Source of the DNA: Phycisphaerae bacterium
GTDB taxonomy: Bacteria; Planctomycetota; Phycisphaerae; JAJVII01
NCBI GenBank assembly: GCA_028706835.1
Contig: JAQTVL010000149.1
Coordinates: 1-8,965, forward strand
DNA: 8,965 nucleotides
Reading direction: 5' to 3'
Below the pieces are notes generated by a model. The model was not told the origin of the DNA, did no database searches, and worked only from the letters and a program-made list of their open reading frames with translations. This document shows, one piece after another, positions 6,357-8,965 of the stretch; within the stretch, counting starts at the first letter, position 1, and the number at the start of each line of letters is the position of its first letter. The translations under genes were made by a program, and so were the position numbers.

Positions 6357-8153
6357 ATGGCGCACGACACGTTCTCCAATCTCCCCGAGCCGCCGTATCT
6401 GCTCGACAGCTGGCTGCGCGTCGATTTCGCGACCGGGCAAGTCATCGAGGGCGACCGCCTCAAGTCGCCGAACGGCGCGGGTTCGACGATTCGCCTGTCC
6501 GCCGCACGCAACGAGTATGTCAGCTTCCAGGTCGTGCTGCCCGCGGACTGGCTCGGGCCGAAGCTTCGAGTAAGCCTTTCGGGCGCGGCCTCGGGTGCAG
6601 CTGTCACATCGCGGGAGTTCGACTGGTTCGTCGAGTTCCCGTTCAAGTCCGGGGCCACGTGGTATCCTGACGCCCTCGTGCCGGGCAAGAGCATCGAGGC
6701 GGCTGAGAAACTCGGCCTGCTCTCGCGAATCAACCGGCCTCGCGTCTTCGCGCTGTGGGTCGATCTGTTCATCCCACGCGAGGCGAAGCCCGGCCGATAC
6801 GCCGGCACGCTTCGCGTCCAGTCCGAGGCCCGGCACGAGGCCGACCTTGGCATCGAGCTGAGCATCTGGCCGTTCGCCATCGACGACGAGTGTCACGTCA
6901 CCGCGGACATGAACAGTTACTCCGCGTCGTTCGTGACCTGCTGGCCGCAGTACGACCGGCCGGACCCGCTGGCGCAGGCCGGGGCTCGGCGTATTCTGCA
7001 TGCCTACTACCGGATGGCCCACGAGCACCGGTCGATGCTGCACAGCCTGAACTACACGCACAGCGGGATGATCCCAGCCGGTTTTGCGCCGGAGCTGGTG
7101 GGCGATGGCGACCAGATTCGCGTGAAGAGCTGGACGCTTTTCGACCAGTGTTTTGGCCCGGCGTATGACGGGTCCGCCTTTCGCGGCACGCGCCGCGGCG
7201 AGATTCCCGTCCCCTACAGCTACACGCCGTTCAATCTCATGTGGCCGGCGTCGTTCATTTGGTATGACCAGCCGGGCTACAAGGTCGCCTGGCAGCGGAT
7301 TGGCGAGCAGTTCGTCGAGCATGCGAAGCAGCATGGCTGGACGCGGACGAAGTTCGAGATATTCTTCAACCACAAGAAGCGGTACCGCTACTTCCCGTTC
7401 GACGGCGACGAGACGCGATTCACCGGCGACGAGCAGGTGTTCCGCGATTTCCACGACATGATCGTCGGCCAGTGGCGCAAGCGCAAGGACGTGCGGATCG
7501 TCTACCGCACCGACTCGTCGTGGATGTGCGGCCTGCACAGCCAGAGCGACGTCGCGGACATTTTCGACCTGTGGGTCGTCTCCGGCGGCATCGGCGGCTG
7601 CTACAAGAGCGGCATGGAGAACCTGATCCGCAAGGGCCACGACGTGTGGTTCTACGGCGGAGCGTCCGGCTACCAGAGCGACCTGATCGAGATGGGCCGC
7701 TGGCCGCTGGTTCCGTGGATGCGCGGCGGCAACGGCTTCACCCCCTGGCTGACGACCGACGGCGGCAAGACGCCGTTCGCCAGCGGCCCGACCGGCGACG
7801 GCCGGACGGGGCTGTTCTACCCCGGCGCGGAACTGGGGCTCGATGCCCCCATCGCGAACCTGCGGACCAAGGCGATGCGGAACTCGATGCAGACGATCGA
7901 GTATCTCTGGTTGTTGGCGGCCCGCGAGAACGGCAGCCGGGCCAGGACCTGGGACCTGGTGAACCGCGTCATGGGCGTGGACTGGTCCGCTTGGTGGCGC
8001 AAACCGGACGCATTTATGCACAAGCCCCCGCACGAGTGGCAGAACGCCGACTTCTCAACCGCGCCGAAGATCGACACCTGGTCGCATTCCGATCCGCGCG
8101 ACCTCGACCGCCTGCGTTCCGCCGCCGCCGACGAACTGAGCAAGAGCAAGTGA
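6357..8153 (+). CDS. Glycoside hydrolase 123-like / DUF4091 protein
   Basis: This 598-residue protein looks like a carbohydrate-active enzyme of the GH123/DUF4091 group. Residues about 14-175 have a beta-sandwich pattern with LSAARNEYVSFQVVL (48-62), the usual N-terminal signature, and PREAKPGRYAGTLRV (140-154). The middle, about 180-490, fits a TIM-barrel catalytic domain; the adjacent Asp351-Glu352 in PFDGDETRF lies where related proteins have their Asp-Glu pair for substrate-assisted catalysis. The C-terminal part has GLFYPGAELGLDAPIANLR (485-503) and TIEYLWLLA (513-521), which match DUF4091. There is no signal peptide, so a cytoplasmic protein acting on an imported or internal glycan is likely. 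ATG 6357 follows GAGAGGAAG; an in-frame ATG at 6228 would add 43 spurious-looking residues. GH123 enzymes known to me release beta-N-acetylgalactosamine; the substrate here is unproven. Confidence 0.75.
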   Translation: MAHDTFSNLPEPPYLLDSWLRVDFATGQVIEGDRLKSPNGAGSTIRLSAARNEYVSFQVVLPADWLGPKLRVSLSGAASGAAVTSREFDWFVEFPFKSGATWYPDALVPGKSIEAAEKLGLLSRINRPRVFALWVDLFIPREAKPGRYAGTLRVQSEARHEADLGIELSIWPFAIDDECHVTADMNSYSASFVTCWPQYDRPDPLAQAGARRILHAYYRMAHEHRSMLHSLNYTHSGMIPAGFAPELVGDGDQIRVKSWTLFDQCFGPAYDGSAFRGTRRGEIPVPYSYTPFNLMWPASFIWYDQPGYKVAWQRIGEQFVEHAKQHGWTRTKFEIFFNHKKRYRYFPFDGDETRFTGDEQVFRDFHDMIVGQWRKRKDVRIVYRTDSSWMCGLHSQSDVADIFDLWVVSGGIGGCYKSGMENLIRKGHDVWFYGGASGYQSDLIEMGRWPLVPWMRGGNGFTPWLTTDGGKTPFASGPTGDGRTGLFYPGAELGLDAPIANLRTKAMRNSMQTIEYLWLLAARENGSRARTWDLVNRVMGVDWSAWWRKPDAFMHKPPHEWQNADFSTAPKIDTWSHSDPRDLDRLRSAAADELSKSK

Positions 8154-8164
8154 GAGGTGCTCCG
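8151..8164 (+). promoter_or_regulatory. Stop/Shine-Dalgarno junction before last gene
   Basis: The hydrolase stop TGA (8151-8153) overlaps the Shine-Dalgarno AGAGGTG (8153-8159) of the gene starting at ATG 8165. This fixes the downstream start and indicates that the two genes share one mRNA and are likely translated in a coupled way. Confidence 0.65.
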
Positions 8165-8665
8165 ATGTCCAAGCTGAAATCGAGACCCCAGGCTGCCAAG
8201 ACGCCCGACGCCGAGGCCCGCAAATCGCGCTTGGGCGAGATCGTCCGCCTCGCCCAGATCTTCATCGACGGCGACCTGGTCAACCAGCTTCTCACCAAGC
8301 ACGGCCACCTCGCGACCAACGGCGACGACATCGACTACAACTATGCCCCGTTCATCGCCGTCAAGAAGACCGTCCTTCGCCTGGGCCTGGTCCCTGCCGA
8401 CAACCAGCCGGCCCACGTGGTCCTCTGGCGTCAGCGTCCGGACGACGCGAGCAAGGGCGAGCCGCTGTTAGCCGGCATGAAAGCCAGCCCCTTCGGCATC
8501 CGCGTGGTCCCGATGCCGAAAGCCCTGCGGGCCGCCATCCTGAACCAGCGATCCGCCAGCGAGGAACACGCCAGTGGGGCGATTTCGGTGTTCGCGCCGT
8601 TGTACGACAGCCTTCACCACGTAGTAGGCGCCGTCGAGGTCTTCGACGACCCGCCATCCATGTAG
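8165..8665 (+). CDS. Hypothetical protein with Cache/GAF-like C-terminus
   Basis: This 166-residue soluble protein is not one I can name. After a basic, likely disordered N-terminus (1-20) come helices at about 22-45 and an alpha/beta region. The C-terminal stretch GAISVFAPLYDSLHHVVGAV (about 138-157) resembles the last two strands of Cache or GAF sensor domains, where an S-x-FAPI-YD-x-VVG-x pattern is common. There is no membrane helix and no output domain, so if it is a sensor fold it stands alone, unlike typical Cache receptors. It directly follows the GH123-like gene with overlapping stop and ribosome binding site, so it probably acts in the same process, perhaps binding a small ligand. 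The fold suggestion is inference from a short segment. Confidence 0.7.
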   Translation: MSKLKSRPQAAKTPDAEARKSRLGEIVRLAQIFIDGDLVNQLLTKHGHLATNGDDIDYNYAPFIAVKKTVLRLGLVPADNQPAHVVLWRQRPDDASKGEPLLAGMKASPFGIRVVPMPKALRAAILNQRSASEEHASGAISVFAPLYDSLHHVVGAVEVFDDPPSM

Positions 8666-8815
8666 TCGCGACCCAAAGGGGAGCGCTTCCGCCGCAGACT
8701 CCTCTCCCGCCTGCGGGGGAGGTGGCCCTTCAGGGCCGGTGGGGGCCGCCTCTCTTTCCCTCCCCCGTCTTTTCGGGGGAGGGACAAAGGGAGAGGGGCG
8801 CTCGCCGAAGGCGAG
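8666..8815. repeat. Hairpin-rich intergenic tract after the last gene
   Basis: No gene is seen here. Successive stem-loops are visible: 8701-8709 with 8714-8722 (one wobble), GGCCCT/AGGGCC at 8724-8737, a perfect 10-base stem CCCTCCCCCG/CGGGGGAGGG at 8758-8767 and 8774-8783 with loop TCTTTT (extendable outward with a small bulge to about 8749-8797), and CTCGCC/GGCGAG at 8801-8815. The first strong stems could end transcription of the hydrolase unit although no T-tract follows them. The composition, CCTCTCCC-type arms, looks like a dispersed intergenic palindrome family. Confidence 0.7.
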
Positions 8816-8817
8816 TG

Positions 8818-8961
8818 TCTTCGCCGTTTGTGGAGTGCGGTGTCGCAGCCGCGAAGCGGCAAGGCACCGCTGTGGCGAAGCAGTTGGGCTCCGGCGCCAA
8901 GCAAAGCGGTGCCTCGACCGCCTGCGGCGGCCTCGACACCGCACTCCACAAACGGCAAAGA
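8818..8961. repeat. 144-base palindromic element with cloverleaf folding potential
   Basis: The outer arms 8818-8845 and 8934-8961 pair at 27 of 28 positions, with 23 consecutive perfect pairs (8823-8845 with 8934-8956). Inside are three more arms: GCCGC/GCGGC at 8848-8860, a 10-base perfect stem AGGCACCGCT/AGCGGTGCCT at 8862-8871 and 8905-8914 that continues with TGGCG/CGCCA at 8873-8877 and 8895-8899, and CCGCC/GGCGG at 8918-8930. Together they make a four-way junction. The near-perfect outer arms suggest recent origin or selection. It could be a non-autonomous mobile palindrome, a structured RNA or a terminator. It nearly reaches the window edge, so more may lie beyond. Confidence 0.8.
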
Positions 8962-8965
8962 GGGC

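Noticed and set aside
6150..8033. Reading frame of 627 codons on the - strand
   Set aside because: It is the antisense of the GH123-like gene, shows no recognisable domain and has no ribosome binding site I can point to. The + strand product has family signatures.
8468..8958. Several reading frames on the - strand at the end of the window
   Set aside because: They run through the hairpin tract and palindrome; their sequence comes from the repeats and overlaps the supported gene at 8165-8665.

Overview
The window is GC-rich bacterial DNA, and every gene I can support lies on the + strand. Gene content and style suggest a planctomycete, probably a Phycisphaerae-like lineage, or a similar large-genome environmental bacterium. 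The reasons are a GH123/DUF4091-type protein, MacB/LolD-type ABC genes, lipoprotein and envelope genes, and intergenic spaces full of imperfect palindromes. The assignment is an inference from style; there is no rRNA or marker gene to prove it.

Layout. Positions 1-180 hold no gene, only three hairpin-forming palindromes. Positions 181-3438 hold an ABC export or lipoprotein-release type cluster: a compact FtsX-type permease (181-837), an ATPase (952-1743), an unrecognised membrane-anchored protein of clearly lower GC (1771-2682) and a second, paralogous ATPase (2695-3438). Next come a small two-helix LapA/DUF1049-like membrane protein (3623-3985) and an OmpA/MotB-domain lipoprotein with a coiled-coil stalk (4028-4729). 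Together 181-4729 looks like an envelope-related block. hisH, the glutaminase subunit of imidazole glycerol phosphate synthase, follows at 4883-5503 with no other his gene in view. A small protein with two copies of a four-cysteine motif lies at 5752-6111. A promoter-like sequence then leads into a probable small ORF (6215-6343), a GH123/DUF4091-like protein (6357-8153) and a small protein with a Cache/GAF-like C-terminus (8165-8665). These last three are joined by nearly identical stop-codon/Shine-Dalgarno junctions, which suggests translational coupling. Positions 8666-8965 carry no gene but are packed with hairpins, ending in a 144-base palindrome that can fold as a four-way junction.

The most unusual feature is the intergenic DNA. 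Three gaps (838-932, 3446-3543, 4776-4864) hold elements of unrelated sequence but the same design: four to five tandem 7-base units, a spacer of about 20-30 bases, then four to five 7-base units in inverted orientation. That shared heptamer-array architecture, the duplicated Cys4 protein, the small ORF before the hydrolase and the terminal cloverleaf palindrome are the items most worth following up.
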